Position numbers and translations under genes: made by a program. The notes under the pieces were generated by a model. That model saw nothing but the letters and a program-made list of their open reading frames with translations, was not told where the DNA came from and ran no database searches. This document shows, one piece after another, positions 46,838 to 56,130 of a stretch of DNA of 64,000 bases. The DNA is from Simplicispira sedimenti (GTDB taxonomy: Bacteria; Pseudomonadota; Gammaproteobacteria; Burkholderiales; Burkholderiaceae_C), in NCBI RefSeq assembly GCF_022760965.1, contig NZ_JAKVIJ010000002.1, positions 1 to 64,000 of the forward strand, read 5' to 3'. The first letter of the stretch is position 1. Each line of letters opens with the position of its first letter.

Positions 46838-48742
46838 ATGCCTGGATTCTGGAAAAACCGTTTTCGTACCGTTGCGTGGGCTCTGCTGGTGGCGGGTTTG
46901 CTGTCGTCCTGTGCCGGTCTGCGGGAGGGCGCACGGCCCTACACGCTGACCCTGCTGCACATCAACGACCACCACTCGCACCTGGAGCCCCAGCCCAGGA
47001 CCTTGCAACTGGATGCGGGGACGGGTGCGCCGGTGGCTGTGGCGGTCGATGCCGCCGGTTTTGCGCGCGTGGCGGCCGCATTCGAGTCGCTGGCCCAGGC
47101 AGCCGGTTCCCAGGTGCTCAAGCTCCATGCGGGGGATGCGCTGACGGGCACGCTCTACTTCAACCGCGCAGGCGCTGCAGGTGCGGCGGATGCCGCGCTG
47201 ATGAACACGGTGTGCTTCGATGCGTTCACTCTGGGTAACCACGAGTTCGACAAAGGCGACGCAGGGCTCAAGGGCTTTCTTGATGTGCTGCGCCAAGGGC
47301 CATGCAAGACCCCCGCGTTGAGTGCCAATGTGCACTTTGGTGCTGGCTCGGCGCTGCATCCCTCCAGGGCGCCGGGTGCGGTGCAGCCGTCCGTGGTGCT
47401 GGAGCGGGGAGGGCAGCCCATCGGCCTGGTGGGCCTGACGGTGGCGCAGAAAACCAAGGCTTCCTCCAGCCCTGATCCAGACACCACGTTCGAGGACGAG
47501 GCCATTGCGGCGCAGCGTGAGATCGACCGCTTGCACGCGCAGGGTGTGAACAAGATCGTGCTGATGAGCCACATCGGCTACGGCAACGACCAGCGGCTGG
47601 CGGGCAGGCTGCGTGGCGTGGATGTGATTGTGGGCGGCGATTCGCACACGCTGCTGGGGCCGCAGCAGCTCCAGACCCTGGGCGTGGGCTCACCGGCGGG
47701 GCCTTACCCCACGCGCAGCAAGGACAGGGATGGCAAGACCGTCTGCATCGTCCAGGCCTGGGAGTATGCGCAGGTGGTGGGTGAACTCCGGGTGCAGTTC
47801 GATGCGCAGGGCGAGGTGCAGGCATGCGAAGGGCGTCCGCATGTCCTCATCGGTGAGCACTTCACCATCGCCGGCAAGACCCCTTCGGACGAAGAGAACA
47901 AGGCGCTGCGGGCCCGTGTGGAAGCCAGCGGCGTGCTGCATGCCACGGCGCCGCAAGCGGCTGCGGCGGCCATGCTCCAGCCCTACCAGGAGCGGGTGGC
48001 ACGTTTCAACCAGACCGTGGTGGCCACGGCGCCAGCCGAGCTGTGCATGCGCCGTGTGCCTGGTGCCGAGGCTGCGGCGGGCGATCACAGCCAATCCAGC
48101 GTGGCATGCAATGCGCAGCCCAGGGTCAACGCGCATGGCGGCGATATTCAGCAATTGGTGGCGCAGGCCTATCTGGAAGTGGCGCAGGCCAGGTACGGCG
48201 GCGCAGACGTCGCGCTGCAAAGCGCGGGTGGCGTGCGCGGGGCGCTGCAAGGGCAGGTCACGGCATCCGACGTGATGCAGGTACTGCCTTTTGGCAACAT
48301 GCTGCACCGCCTGGATATCACCGGCGACGAGGTGCATGCCATGCTGGAAGATGGCCTGGAGGCCGTCTATGGGCCGGGCGGCTCCACCGGCCCCTATCCC
48401 TACACCGCCGGGTTGCGCTTTGATGTGGACGCCACGGCGGCCCGGGGCCAGCGCGTCAGCCGCATCGAGGTGCGTGACGCGCGCACAGGCCAATGGGCTC
48501 CCCTGGACAGGGCCAGAACCTACCGCATGTTCGCCCTGAGCTTCAATGCACGCGGGGGTGACGGCTACAAGACCCTGGCCGCAGTGCCCGCTGCGCGGCG
48601 GCTTGATGTGGGCGTGCTCGATGCCGATGTGTTCCTGAGCTACATCGAAGCCCAGCCCAAGGACGCGGCCAGCGGACTGCCCTTGCTCCAGCCGCTGGAT
48701 CCAGCGTTCTACAGCACACGCAGTTTCAAGGGCCCGAACTGA
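46838..48742 (+). CDS. lipoprotein 5'-nucleotidase / metallophosphoesterase (UshA-like)
   Basis: The 634-residue protein has a lipoprotein-like signal (LLSSC, Cys about 24). The calcineurin-like phosphoesterase motifs INDHHSHLE, HAGDALTGTLYF, GNHEFDKG and GGDSHT follow. The C-terminal 5'-nucleotidase domain has GGVRGALQGQVTASDVMQV. The family hydrolyses extracytoplasmic nucleotides for salvage. ATG 46838 has GGGAG seven bases upstream and is preferred to GTG 46820. Confidence 0.9.
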   Translation: MPGFWKNRFRTVAWALLVAGLLSSCAGLREGARPYTLTLLHINDHHSHLEPQPRTLQLDAGTGAPVAVAVDAAGFARVAAAFESLAQAAGSQVLKLHAGDALTGTLYFNRAGAAGAADAALMNTVCFDAFTLGNHEFDKGDAGLKGFLDVLRQGPCKTPALSANVHFGAGSALHPSRAPGAVQPSVVLERGGQPIGLVGLTVAQKTKASSSPDPDTTFEDEAIAAQREIDRLHAQGVNKIVLMSHIGYGNDQRLAGRLRGVDVIVGGDSHTLLGPQQLQTLGVGSPAGPYPTRSKDRDGKTVCIVQAWEYAQVVGELRVQFDAQGEVQACEGRPHVLIGEHFTIAGKTPSDEENKALRARVEASGVLHATAPQAAAAAMLQPYQERVARFNQTVVATAPAELCMRRVPGAEAAAGDHSQSSVACNAQPRVNAHGGDIQQLVAQAYLEVAQARYGGADVALQSAGGVRGALQGQVTASDVMQVLPFGNMLHRLDITGDEVHAMLEDGLEAVYGPGGSTGPYPYTAGLRFDVDATAARGQRVSRIEVRDARTGQWAPLDRARTYRMFALSFNARGGDGYKTLAAVPAARRLDVGVLDADVFLSYIEAQPKDAASGLPLLQPLDPAFYSTRSFKGPN

Positions 48743-48811
48743 GCCATCCAGGTCTGGCCGCACAGGGTGCGAGGCGGCATACTTGCCGGGGTCAAACCAC
48801 AGGAGGCACGC

Positions 48812-49309
48812 ATGAGCACTTTCACCCTCACCAGTCCCGACATTCCCAGCGGCGGCACGGTGCCGCAGCACTTCGAGTTCGATGGCTTTGGCTGCTCGGG
48901 GCGCAACGAATCGCCCGCACTGCAATGGAGCGGCGCACCCGAGGGCTCCAAGAGCTTTGCACTGACCGTGTACGACCCCGATGCGCCCACAGGCTCGGGG
49001 TGGTGGCATTGGTTTGTGGTGGACTTGCCGGCCGATACGACGGCGCTGGCACCGAATGCAGGCGCCAAGGGCGGTGCGCAACTGCCGCAGGGCGCGCGCC
49101 AGATCCGCAACGACTACGGTGCCATGGCCTGGGGCGGCATGTGCCCGCCACCGGGCGACAAGCCACACCGCTATATCTTCACCGTGCACGCGCTCTCGGT
49201 GCCGCGACTGGACATTCCCGACGATGCCACGGCCGCGCTCGCGGGCTTCATGGTCAATGCCCACAGCCTGGCCAAGGCCAGCTTCACGGCCACCTATGGC
49301 CGGGCGTGA
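48812..49309 (+). CDS. YbhB/YbcL-family (Raf kinase inhibitor-like) protein
   Basis: This 165-residue PEBP-fold protein has GGTVPQHFEF, ESPALQWSGAPEGSKSFAL and the ligand-pocket YDPDAPTGSGWWHW (about 60-73). It starts at ATG 48812 after AGGAGG. Bacterial members are of unclear function. The convergent tyrS lies 58 bases away with a repeat A copy between. Confidence 0.9.
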   Translation: MSTFTLTSPDIPSGGTVPQHFEFDGFGCSGRNESPALQWSGAPEGSKSFALTVYDPDAPTGSGWWHWFVVDLPADTTALAPNAGAKGGAQLPQGARQIRNDYGAMAWGGMCPPPGDKPHRYIFTVHALSVPRLDIPDDATAALAGFMVNAHSLAKASFTATYGRA

Positions 49310-49368
49310 ATGCTATTAAAAATATAGCTACTCGCGCTTGAATGGCAAGCCTTGAAGGCCAAAAAGAC
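49310..49368 (+). repeat. repeat A copy between ybhB-like gene and tyrS
   Basis: GCTATTAAAAATATAGC, then TACTCGCGCTTGAATGGC, then AAGCCTTGAAGGCC. It fills the gap between the two convergent stop codons. Confidence 0.75.
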
Positions 49369-50597
49369 TACGAAATGGACACCCGCGCGAACTTGCGCTT
49401 GCCTACCTGCACCACGTAGCTGCCTGCGTCCAGCTTCAGACCCTTGTCGCTGAGCACCGCGCCATCGACGCGCACGCCGCCACCGTCGATCAGGCGGTTG
49501 GCCTCGCTGCTCGAGGGGGCCAGGTGGGCCTGCTTGAGCAGCGCGCCGATGCCCAGCGGCGCGCCCGAAAGCGCCACCTCGGGAATGTCGTCAGGAATGC
49601 CACCCTTGCTGCGGTTGATGAAATCCTGCTCCGCCGCGTCGGCCGCAGCGGCGTTGTGGAAGCGCGCCGTGATCTCCTTGGCGAGCATCACCTTGGCATC
49701 CTTGGGGTTGCGCCCGCCGGCGATCTCGGCCTTGAGCGCGGCGATCTCGGCCAGGCTCTTGAAGGACAGCAGCGTGTACCAGTCCCACATCAGGTCGTCC
49801 GAGATCGACAGCACCTTGGCGAACATGGTGTTGGCGTCCTCGGTGATGCCGATGTAGTTGTTCTTGGACTTGGACATCTTGTCCACGCCGTCCAGCCCCA
49901 CCAGCAGCGGCATGGTCAGAATGCACTGTGGCTCCTGGCCATATTCCTGCTGCAGATGGCGGCCCATGAGCAGGTTGAACTTCTGGTCCGTGCCGCCCAG
50001 CTCCAGGTCGCTCTTGAGCGCTACCGAGTCGTAGCCCTGCATCAGCGGGTACAGAAATTCGTGCACGCTGATCGACTGGCCTGCATTGAAGCGCTTGTGG
50101 AAGTCATCGCGCTCCATCATGCGCGCCACGGTGTACTTGGCGGCCAGCTGGATCATGCCGGTGGCGCCCAGGGGCTCGCTCCATTCGCTGTTGTAGCGGA
50201 TCTCGGTCCGGGCCGGGTCCAGCACCAGGCTGGCCTGGCGGTAGTAGGTTTCGGCGTTGACCTTGATCTGCTCGGGCGTGAGCGGCGGGCGCGTGCTGTT
50301 GCGCCCCGAGGGGTCGCCGATCAGGGTGGTGAAGTCGCCGATCAGGAAGATCACCTGGTGCCCCAGGTCCTGCAGTTGGCGCATCTTGTTGAGCACTACC
50401 GTGTGGCCGATGTGGATGTCGGGGGCCGTCGGGTCCAGGCCCAGCTTGATGCGCAGCGGTTGGCCCGTGGTTTCGGAGCGCTGGAGTTTCTTCACCCATT
50501 CGTCACGGGGCAGCAGTTCCTCCACGCCGCGCAGCGAGACTTCAAGCGCCCGGGCCACGCCCTCGGACAGTGGTGTGTTTTCAGCAGATGAATTCAT
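49368..50597 (-). CDS. tyrS: tyrosyl-tRNA synthetase
   Basis: The 409-residue class I synthetase has the HIGH motif (HIGHTVVLNK, about 63), KMSKS (DKMSKSKNN, about 243) and a C-terminal S4-like RNA-binding domain (GGVRVDGAVLSDKG). It attaches tyrosine to tRNA-Tyr. It is divergent from the M23 peptidase gene. Confidence 0.97.
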   Translation of the reverse strand: MNSSAENTPLSEGVARALEVSLRGVEELLPRDEWVKKLQRSETTGQPLRIKLGLDPTAPDIHIGHTVVLNKMRQLQDLGHQVIFLIGDFTTLIGDPSGRNSTRPPLTPEQIKVNAETYYRQASLVLDPARTEIRYNSEWSEPLGATGMIQLAAKYTVARMMERDDFHKRFNAGQSISVHEFLYPLMQGYDSVALKSDLELGGTDQKFNLLMGRHLQQEYGQEPQCILTMPLLVGLDGVDKMSKSKNNYIGITEDANTMFAKVLSISDDLMWDWYTLLSFKSLAEIAALKAEIAGGRNPKDAKVMLAKEITARFHNAAAADAAEQDFINRSKGGIPDDIPEVALSGAPLGIGALLKQAHLAPSSSEANRLIDGGGVRVDGAVLSDKGLKLDAGSYVVQVGKRKFARVSIS

Positions 50598-50786
50598 AGG
50601 GTTTTCTAGGGTGTGCTCTCAAAGCGCTTCGCTATACTTGCGCGCACATTGCAGGAGTGGGGATTTTACGTGCCCGCCCAGCGCCGCCTGCCGGCGCTGC
50701 CTGCCGCCTGACATTCTTTGGCGCGCCCGCGCTACCCGGCACCGCCGGTAGCGCGTGGGCTGCCTTGCAGACCTGGGGATCGACTT
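50598..50786 (+). promoter_or_regulatory. tyrS-M23 divergent intergenic region
   Basis: The 189-base gap has a good -10, TATACT at 50633-50638, towards the M23 gene but only a weak -35, and a GC-rich leader. Nothing clear for tyrS is visible. No repeat copy is present. Confidence 0.3.
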
Positions 50787-52148
50787 TTGACACACGGCCT
50801 GACCACCGCACGCACCGCCTTGCTGGAGCGAATTGCCCAAGGCATTCAAAAACACCCCCGTCGTATCACCGCTTTTGTTGCAGCCGTCCTGTTGACGGGC
50901 GGCGGTGGCGCGTTTGCCGTCGCCTCGCTGGGGCCGGACCCTGCCGACCTGCCAGTGCGTCTGGTGGAGCTGCCAGTGGAATCCCTGGCCTCGGGGGTGG
51001 CGCTCGCGGATTTGACCGATACCGGCGGCTTCTCTCTCTACCGTTCGGAACAGGTGCGCAGCACGGATACGGCCGAATCACTCTTGCAGCGCATGGGTGT
51101 GGCCGATCCGCTGGCCGCGGCCTTTCTGCGCCGTGACACGCTGGTGCAGCGCAATCTGCTGGGTCGCACTGGACGCCTGGTGTCTGCCGAAACCAGCGAC
51201 GACCACAGCCTGCAGCGCCTGACGGCGCGTTGGGCCCATGACGACAGCGGCAACTTCAAGCGCCTGGTGGTCGAGAAGACCGACAAGGGTTTTGTTTCGC
51301 GCATCGAGACGGCGCCGCTGACGGCCTCCACGCGCTTGGCGGGGGGCGTCATCCACAGCTCGCTGTTTGCCGCGACGGATGCGTCCAACATCCCTGATGG
51401 CGTGGCCGTGCAACTGGCCGAGTTGTTCTCGGCCGACATCGACTTCCGACGTGCCCTGCGCAAGGGCGACCGTTTCTCGGTCGTGTACGAAACCCTGGTG
51501 GCCGATGGCGAGCCCCTGCGCTCCGGCCGTGTGCTCAGCGCAGAATTCGTCAACAACGGCAAAACCCACCAGGCTCTGTGGTTCCAGGAGCCCGGCTCGG
51601 ACAAAGGCGCCTATTACACGCTCGACGGTCAGAGCAAGCGCCGCGCCTACCTGGCCTCGCCGCTGGAGTTTTCCCGGGTAACCAGCGGCTTTGCCATGCG
51701 CTTTCACCCCATTCTGCAAAAGTGGCGTGCCCACCTGGGGACCGATTTTGCGGCTCCGACAGGCACCCCGGTGCGCACCGTGGGTGACGGTGTGGTGGAC
51801 TTTGCTGGGGTTCAAAATGGCTTTGGCAACGTGGTCTATGTCAAGCACCGCAACCAGCATGTCACCGTGTATGCGCACCTGAACCGCATCGACGTGAAGA
51901 AGGGCCAGTCTGTCTCTCAGGGGCAGAACATCGGTACGGTGGGCGCCACGGGGTGGGCGACCGGGCCGCACCTGCACTTCGAATTCCGCGTCGCTGGCCA
52001 GCACCAGGACCCGATGGTCATCGCCCGCCAGAGCGAGGCCGCCGCACCGGTGTCTGCCGCCGCACGTCCAGCCTTCGACCGCCTGGCCAGCACCATGCGC
52101 ATCGAGCTGTCTTCGGCCGCGCTCATCGAGCAGGCCAGCGCAGAGTAA
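50787..52148 (+). CDS. M23 zinc endopeptidase (MepM/DipM-like)
   Basis: The 453-residue product has an N-terminal membrane anchor (about 26-45), a middle domain and a LytM/M23 peptidase domain with HPILQKWRAHLGTD (zinc His and Asp), GDGVVDFAG and the HLHFEF (HxH) motif (about 397). Such enzymes cut peptidoglycan cross-links in the periplasm for growth or recycling. The probable start is TTG 50787 with GGGGAT eight bases upstream; the upstream open frame is not family-like. It precedes anmK, which recycles peptidoglycan sugars. Confidence 0.9.
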   Translation: MTHGLTTARTALLERIAQGIQKHPRRITAFVAAVLLTGGGGAFAVASLGPDPADLPVRLVELPVESLASGVALADLTDTGGFSLYRSEQVRSTDTAESLLQRMGVADPLAAAFLRRDTLVQRNLLGRTGRLVSAETSDDHSLQRLTARWAHDDSGNFKRLVVEKTDKGFVSRIETAPLTASTRLAGGVIHSSLFAATDASNIPDGVAVQLAELFSADIDFRRALRKGDRFSVVYETLVADGEPLRSGRVLSAEFVNNGKTHQALWFQEPGSDKGAYYTLDGQSKRRAYLASPLEFSRVTSGFAMRFHPILQKWRAHLGTDFAAPTGTPVRTVGDGVVDFAGVQNGFGNVVYVKHRNQHVTVYAHLNRIDVKKGQSVSQGQNIGTVGATGWATGPHLHFEFRVAGQHQDPMVIARQSEAAAPVSAAARPAFDRLASTMRIELSSAALIEQASAE

Positions 52149-52190
52149 GCACCTCTGGCGCGCCTGGGCCGCTGAGGTGCCACCAAAACC

Positions 52191-53300
52191 ATGTCCGATC
52201 TGTATATCGGCCTGATGTCCGGCACCTCGCTGGACGGCGTGGATGCCGTACTGGCCGACTTTTCCGGGCCGCGCTGCCAGGTGCTGCGACACCACGCCCT
52301 GGGTTTTGACCCTGACCTGCGCAGTGAGCTGCTGGCACTCAACACCAGCGGAGCCGACGAACTGCACCGCGCCGCGCTGGCCGCCAATGCGCTGGCGCGC
52401 TGCTATGCGCAGGCGGTGCAGGCCCTGCTGCAGGCTGCCGATATCCCCGCCAGCGCGGTGCAGGCCATCGGAGCGCATGGACAGACCGTGCGCCACCGCC
52501 CTGGCGCCTTTGACGGTACGGGTTACACCCTGCAGCTCAACAATCCGGCGCTGCTGGCCGAATGCACGGGCATCCGCGTGGTCGCCGACCTGCGCAGCCG
52601 CGATGTCGCCGCCGGCGGCCAGGGCGCGCCACTGGTGCCTGCCTTTCACCAGTTCCAGTTTGGGCAACCGGGCCAGGATGCCTTGGTGCTGAACATCGGT
52701 GGCATCGCCAACCTGAGCGTGCTGCGTGCCGACGGCAGCGTGCTGGGCTTTGACTGCGGCCCTGGCAATGCGCTGATGGACCATTGGTGCCAGCAGCATC
52801 GCGGCGAGCCCTTTGACCGCGACGGCGCCTGGGCGGCCAGTGGTCAGGTGCTGCCTGCGTTGCTGCAACAGATGCAGGCTGAGCCCTACCTGCACCAAAG
52901 CCCGCCCAAAAGCACCGGACGCGACCTGTTCAACCCTTCGTGGCTGGAGCAACACCTGCGCCACTGCCCATCCGCGTCTGCGGCCGATGTGCAGGCGACA
53001 TTGCTCGAATTGACCGCCAGCGCTTGTGCAGAAAGCGCGATGCGCTATCAAAATAATAGCATTTTGCTCGCTGTGTGTGGCGGTGGGGCTTTCAATGGCC
53101 GCCTGATGGCACGCCTGCAGGCTCTGTTGCCGAACCTGCGTGTGCAGCCTACCGACACGCTGGGCCTGCCCGTGCAGCAGGTGGAGGCCGCCGCCTTTGC
53201 CTGGCTGGCGCGCCAGTGCCTTCTGGGCCTGCCCGGCAACCTGCCCAGCGCAACGGGCGCCCAAGGCGCCCGTGTGCTCGGGGCGATCTACCCCGCTTGA
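52191..53300 (+). CDS. anmK: anhydro-N-acetylmuramic acid kinase
   Basis: AnmK phosphorylates and opens anhydro-MurNAc released from peptidoglycan, feeding MurNAc-6P back to metabolism. The 369-residue product has MSGTSLDGVDAVL (about 9-21), GAHGQTVRH and VCGGGAFN (about 291). The codons before the last motif (RYQNNSILLA) come from a partial repeat A copy (53042-53075) without adding length. It is downstream of the M23 gene and both act on peptidoglycan turnover. Confidence 0.95.
   Translation: MSDLYIGLMSGTSLDGVDAVLADFSGPRCQVLRHHALGFDPDLRSELLALNTSGADELHRAALAANALARCYAQAVQALLQAADIPASAVQAIGAHGQTVRHRPGAFDGTGYTLQLNNPALLAECTGIRVVADLRSRDVAAGGQGAPLVPAFHQFQFGQPGQDALVLNIGGIANLSVLRADGSVLGFDCGPGNALMDHWCQQHRGEPFDRDGAWAASGQVLPALLQQMQAEPYLHQSPPKSTGRDLFNPSWLEQHLRHCPSASAADVQATLLELTASACAESAMRYQNNSILLAVCGGGAFNGRLMARLQALLPNLRVQPTDTLGLPVQQVEAAAFAWLARQCLLGLPGNLPSATGAQGARVLGAIYPA
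53042..53075 (+). repeat. partial repeat A copy inside anmK
   Basis: GCTATCAAAATAATAGC, the intact palindrome, then ATTTTGCTCGCTG. It is read in frame as YQNNSILLA. Confidence 0.65.
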
Positions 53301-53331
53301 TGCCACCAGCGCTGCTGGCGGGTGTGGATTT

Positions 53332-53700
53332 TCAGGTCGAGAAGCTGGAGCCGCAGCCGCAGGTGGACGATGCGCCAGGGTTCTTGATCACGAACTGGGC
53401 GCCCTGCAGGTCTTCCTTGTAGTCGATTTCGGCGCCCACCAGGTACTGGTAGCTCATGGCGTCAATCAGCAGAGACACGCCGTTCTTGGTCATCACCGTA
53501 TCGTCCTCGTTGACGATCTCATCGAAAGTGAAGCCGTATTGAAAACCCGAACAGCCGCCGCCCTGCACGAAGACGCGCAGTTTGAGATCGGGGTTGCCTT
53601 CTTCAGCGATGAGATCGGCCACTTTGGCGGCCGCGCTCTCGGTGAAGAGGATGGGGTCGGGCATGACTTCTTCGGGGGTATCTTGGACTGCGGCACTCAT
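53332..53700 (-). CDS. erpA: iron-sulfur cluster insertion protein ErpA
   Basis: ErpA is an A-type carrier delivering Fe-S clusters to apoproteins. The 122-residue product has the three cysteines in GGGCSGFQYG (about 51-60) and CGCGSSF at the C-terminus. It starts at the ATG complementary to 53700; the frame extends upstream by 11 codons without similarity. It follows a bactofilin gene, 63 bases apart. Confidence 0.95.
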   Translation of the reverse strand: MSAAVQDTPEEVMPDPILFTESAAAKVADLIAEEGNPDLKLRVFVQGGGCSGFQYGFTFDEIVNEDDTVMTKNGVSLLIDAMSYQYLVGAEIDYKEDLQGAQFVIKNPGASSTCGCGSSFST

Positions 53701-53763
53701 GGCGGGGCTCCGGGATAGGACTTTGGGGCGCAATGCTACTGCAAAGCGCGCAATTGTTCACCC

Positions 53764-54162
53764 TCAAGGGTTGTTTGCCGCCAGCTTCAATGTGGGCTTT
53801 TCTTCCACCACGGCATCGGCTGGAAACATCTTTCCGCAGATGGTGGCGCCTTGGTGCATTTCCAGGGTTTTGTAGTAAACATCCCCGGCAATGCGCGCTT
53901 TGGGCTGAAGTTCCAGCATGGTGCCGGCATGTACCGGGCCATGGATCTGGCCGTTGACGATGACATGGTCGGCATGCACCGCGCCTTCCACCTTGGCGGT
54001 GGCCGAGATCACCAGCAGGCCCGGCGTGCCTTGGCCCACGCGCACGTCGCCGACCACTTCGCCATCGATGCGCAAGCCATCGGTAAACAGCACATTGCCT
54101 TCAATGCGGCTGCCTTCTGCGATCAGGCTTTTGATGGGAGGTTGTTTGTTGCGGGAAAACAT
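53764..54162 (-). CDS. bactofilin
   Basis: The 132-residue polymer-forming cytoskeletal protein has the bactofilin (DUF583) beta-helix of repeating G-x-V and IxG patterns from IEGNVLFTDGLRIDGEV on. Bactofilins self-assemble and place wall-modifying enzymes. It starts MFSRNKQPP at 54162. It lies in a minus-strand run with the coiled-coil protein upstream and erpA downstream. Confidence 0.92.
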   Translation of the reverse strand: MFSRNKQPPIKSLIAEGSRIEGNVLFTDGLRIDGEVVGDVRVGQGTPGLLVISATAKVEGAVHADHVIVNGQIHGPVHAGTMLELQPKARIAGDVYYKTLEMHQGATICGKMFPADAVVEEKPTLKLAANNP

Positions 54163-54205
54163 GTTCAATACTCCAATGGCGGGCTGGACGCTGCGCCGGA
54201 GCGCG

Positions 54206-54943
54206 CTAACTGGCAGGGCTTGCCGCAGTGTCTTCCAGCGCAAGTGTCTGGGTGGCCCGTGCTGTGCCACCTTCCAGCACGCGGACGGTGACGGTTTTTA
54301 CCACGGTATGGGGGGGGAGGTCGATCATGCCCTCCAAGCGCCGGTATTGGCGCAGCTGCAGTGCCTGGCCTTGGCCTGGGAATGTGCGGGTCCAAGGCTG
54401 GCCTTCGCGTGTGCCGGTCAGCACCAACTCCACCTGCCCCTTGAATTCTGGAGCATTCTTGAGGGTGCGCATCACGAGTGCTTGCCATCGCAGATGCACT
54501 CCTGCAATGACTTCAGCCTGAAGGCCTCTGATGGCGACGCCGTTGGTGTCGGCGCCAGCCGGGATGAGTTTTTCAAACAGGCCCAGGTCTTCGCGCAGCG
54601 AACGGTTTTCTGCCTCGGCCTGGCGCAATCTTGCGGTGAGTTGCTCCAGGGCGGTCCTTTCGGCCAGCAAGAGGCTTCCCGAGGTGTCCACAAGGGCCTG
54701 ATGCCGTTGGGACTCGTCCTGCAGGCGCTGCACCTCGGCGCGCAGATGCTTGAGTTCTTCTCGGCTTCCTGCATCCAGCCCGGCAATGGAGCGCCCAAAC
54801 TCAAAAGCCCACAGCGCCAATGCTGCGGAGAACCCCAGCATCAGCGCCAGCAGGAGCCAGCGCAAAGGCCAAGGCAGCGCACTGCGCACGGCCATCCGGG
54901 GGGCGCTGACGGTCAAGCGGCGTCGCAGCAGACGAAAACGCAT
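54206..54943 (-). CDS. membrane-anchored coiled-coil protein (DUF6776-like)
   Basis: The 245-residue protein has a basic N-terminus, a transmembrane segment (about 27-49), a coiled coil (about 60-125, Glu/Gln/Leu-rich) and a C-terminal beta-rich domain that ends in TLALEDTAAS. It may correspond to DUF6776, but that assignment is from memory. It lies 43 bases upstream of the bactofilin, so a shared role in envelope organisation is plausible but inferred. Confidence 0.6.
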   Translation of the reverse strand: MRFRLLRRRLTVSAPRMAVRSALPWPLRWLLLALMLGFSAALALWAFEFGRSIAGLDAGSREELKHLRAEVQRLQDESQRHQALVDTSGSLLLAERTALEQLTARLRQAEAENRSLREDLGLFEKLIPAGADTNGVAIRGLQAEVIAGVHLRWQALVMRTLKNAPEFKGQVELVLTGTREGQPWTRTFPGQGQALQLRQYRRLEGMIDLPPHTVVKTVTVRVLEGGTARATQTLALEDTAASPAS

Positions 54944-55001
54944 GGGATCGGTCTCCTTGGCGATCGAAGGCCCGGACTATACCCTCTGGGGTAAGTGCGC
55001 C

Positions 55002-55052
55002 CAAAAAACAAAACCGCCAGCGGTTTGCACCGTGGCGGTTTTGCAGGGAAGG
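55002..55052 (-). terminator. rho-independent terminator of the rplM-rpsI operon
   Basis: On the minus strand, AAAACCGCCA and TGGCGGTTTT pair across a short internal segment and are followed by GTTTTTT. It lies just beyond the rpsI stop. Confidence 0.8.
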
Positions 55053-55069
55053 CTTGCGGTCGCAGCGGA

Positions 55070-55462
55070 TCAGCGCTTGGAGAACTGCTTTGCGCGGCGG
55101 GCGCCACGCAGACCGACCTTCTTGCGCTCGACTTCGCGCGCATCGCGCGTCACGAAACCGGCTTGGCTCAGCGCGGGCTTGAGCGAGGCGTCGTAGTCGA
55201 TCAGCGCACGGGTGATGCCGTGGCGGGTGGCACCGGCCTGGCCGGATTCACCGCCGCCATTGACGTTGACCTGCACATCGAAGGCTTCGAGGTTGTTGGT
55301 CAGCGCCAGGGGTTGCTTGGCGATCATGATCGAGGTTTCACGGCCGAAATAGGACTGGATGTCCTTGCCGTTGATCGTGATCTTGCCAGAGCCTTTTTTC
55401 AGAAACACGCGGGCGACGCTGGATTTGCGACGGCCGGTGCCATTGTTCCAATCACCAATCAT
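55070..55462 (-). CDS. rpsI: 30S ribosomal protein S9
   Basis: The 130-residue S9 has GTGRRKSSVARVFL near the N-terminus, and ends in the basic tail GLRGARRAKQFSKR that reaches the P-site tRNA. It follows rplM by 11 bases, the usual order. Confidence 0.98.
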   Translation of the reverse strand: MIGDWNNGTGRRKSSVARVFLKKGSGKITINGKDIQSYFGRETSIMIAKQPLALTNNLEAFDVQVNVNGGGESGQAGATRHGITRALIDYDASLKPALSQAGFVTRDAREVERKKVGLRGARRAKQFSKR

Positions 55463-55473
55463 CTCAAGGCTCC

Positions 55474-55902
55474 TTACAGTTCCAGCACTTTGGGCTGTTG
55501 GGCGGTGTGGGGATGCTCTGCACCACCGTACACCTTGAGTTTCTTGATCATGGCGTAACCCAGCGGGCCCTTGGGCAGCATGCCCTTGACGGCCTTTTCC
55601 AGCGCGCGGCCGGGGTGCTTGGCTTGCATGTCGCGGAAGTTCGTGGCCGTGATACCGCCGGGGTAACCCGAGTGACGGTAGTACACCTTGTCGAGCGACT
55701 TGGTGCCGGTGACCTTGAGCTTGGATGCGTTGATGATGACGATGAAGTCACCGGTATCGACGTGAGGCGTGTAAATGGCTTTGTGTTTGCCGCGCAGACG
55801 GAGGGCAACTTCGCTGGCTACCCGACCGAGCACCTTGTCGGTGGCGTCAATCACAAACCACTCGTGCACCACCTCAGCGGGTTTTGCGCTGAATGTAGAC
55901 AT
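55474..55902 (-). CDS. rplM: 50S ribosomal protein L13
   Basis: The 142-residue L13 starts at the ATG complementary to 55902 (MSTFSAKPAEVVHEW) and has the WFVIDATDKVLGRVAS start and GMLPKGPLGYAM. The start gives the exact family length; the frame is open upstream but lacks similarity. Co-transcribed with rpsI. Confidence 0.98.
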   Translation of the reverse strand: MSTFSAKPAEVVHEWFVIDATDKVLGRVASEVALRLRGKHKAIYTPHVDTGDFIVIINASKLKVTGTKSLDKVYYRHSGYPGGITATNFRDMQAKHPGRALEKAVKGMLPKGPLGYAMIKKLKVYGGAEHPHTAQQPKVLEL

Positions 55903-56130
55903 GAGAGTTCTCTTTCGAGGGTTTGACCGGCCAAAAAAATAGGGGCCGGTGTCCTGCGGGCTCTTTTCCACGGTCGGTGTTTCTCTCAGGCGGAAACCTC
56001 TTAGGTGGTACTTGGGCGCGCCAGTGTATGGCAAACCCACTTCGCCGCGGAGCACCAGTTCGCTGCGAAGCCTGCCATTATACAAAACTCGCCTCATCAA
56101 CACCAGGGGTGCCGCAAGGGGCGAAAACCC
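55903..56130 (-). promoter_or_regulatory. rplM leader with perfect -10
   Basis: On the minus strand a perfect TATAAT lies at 56082-56077, leaving a leader of about 170 bases. No good -35 is seen at 17 bases. The leader may hold the L13 feedback site, which I cannot identify. Confidence 0.45.
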
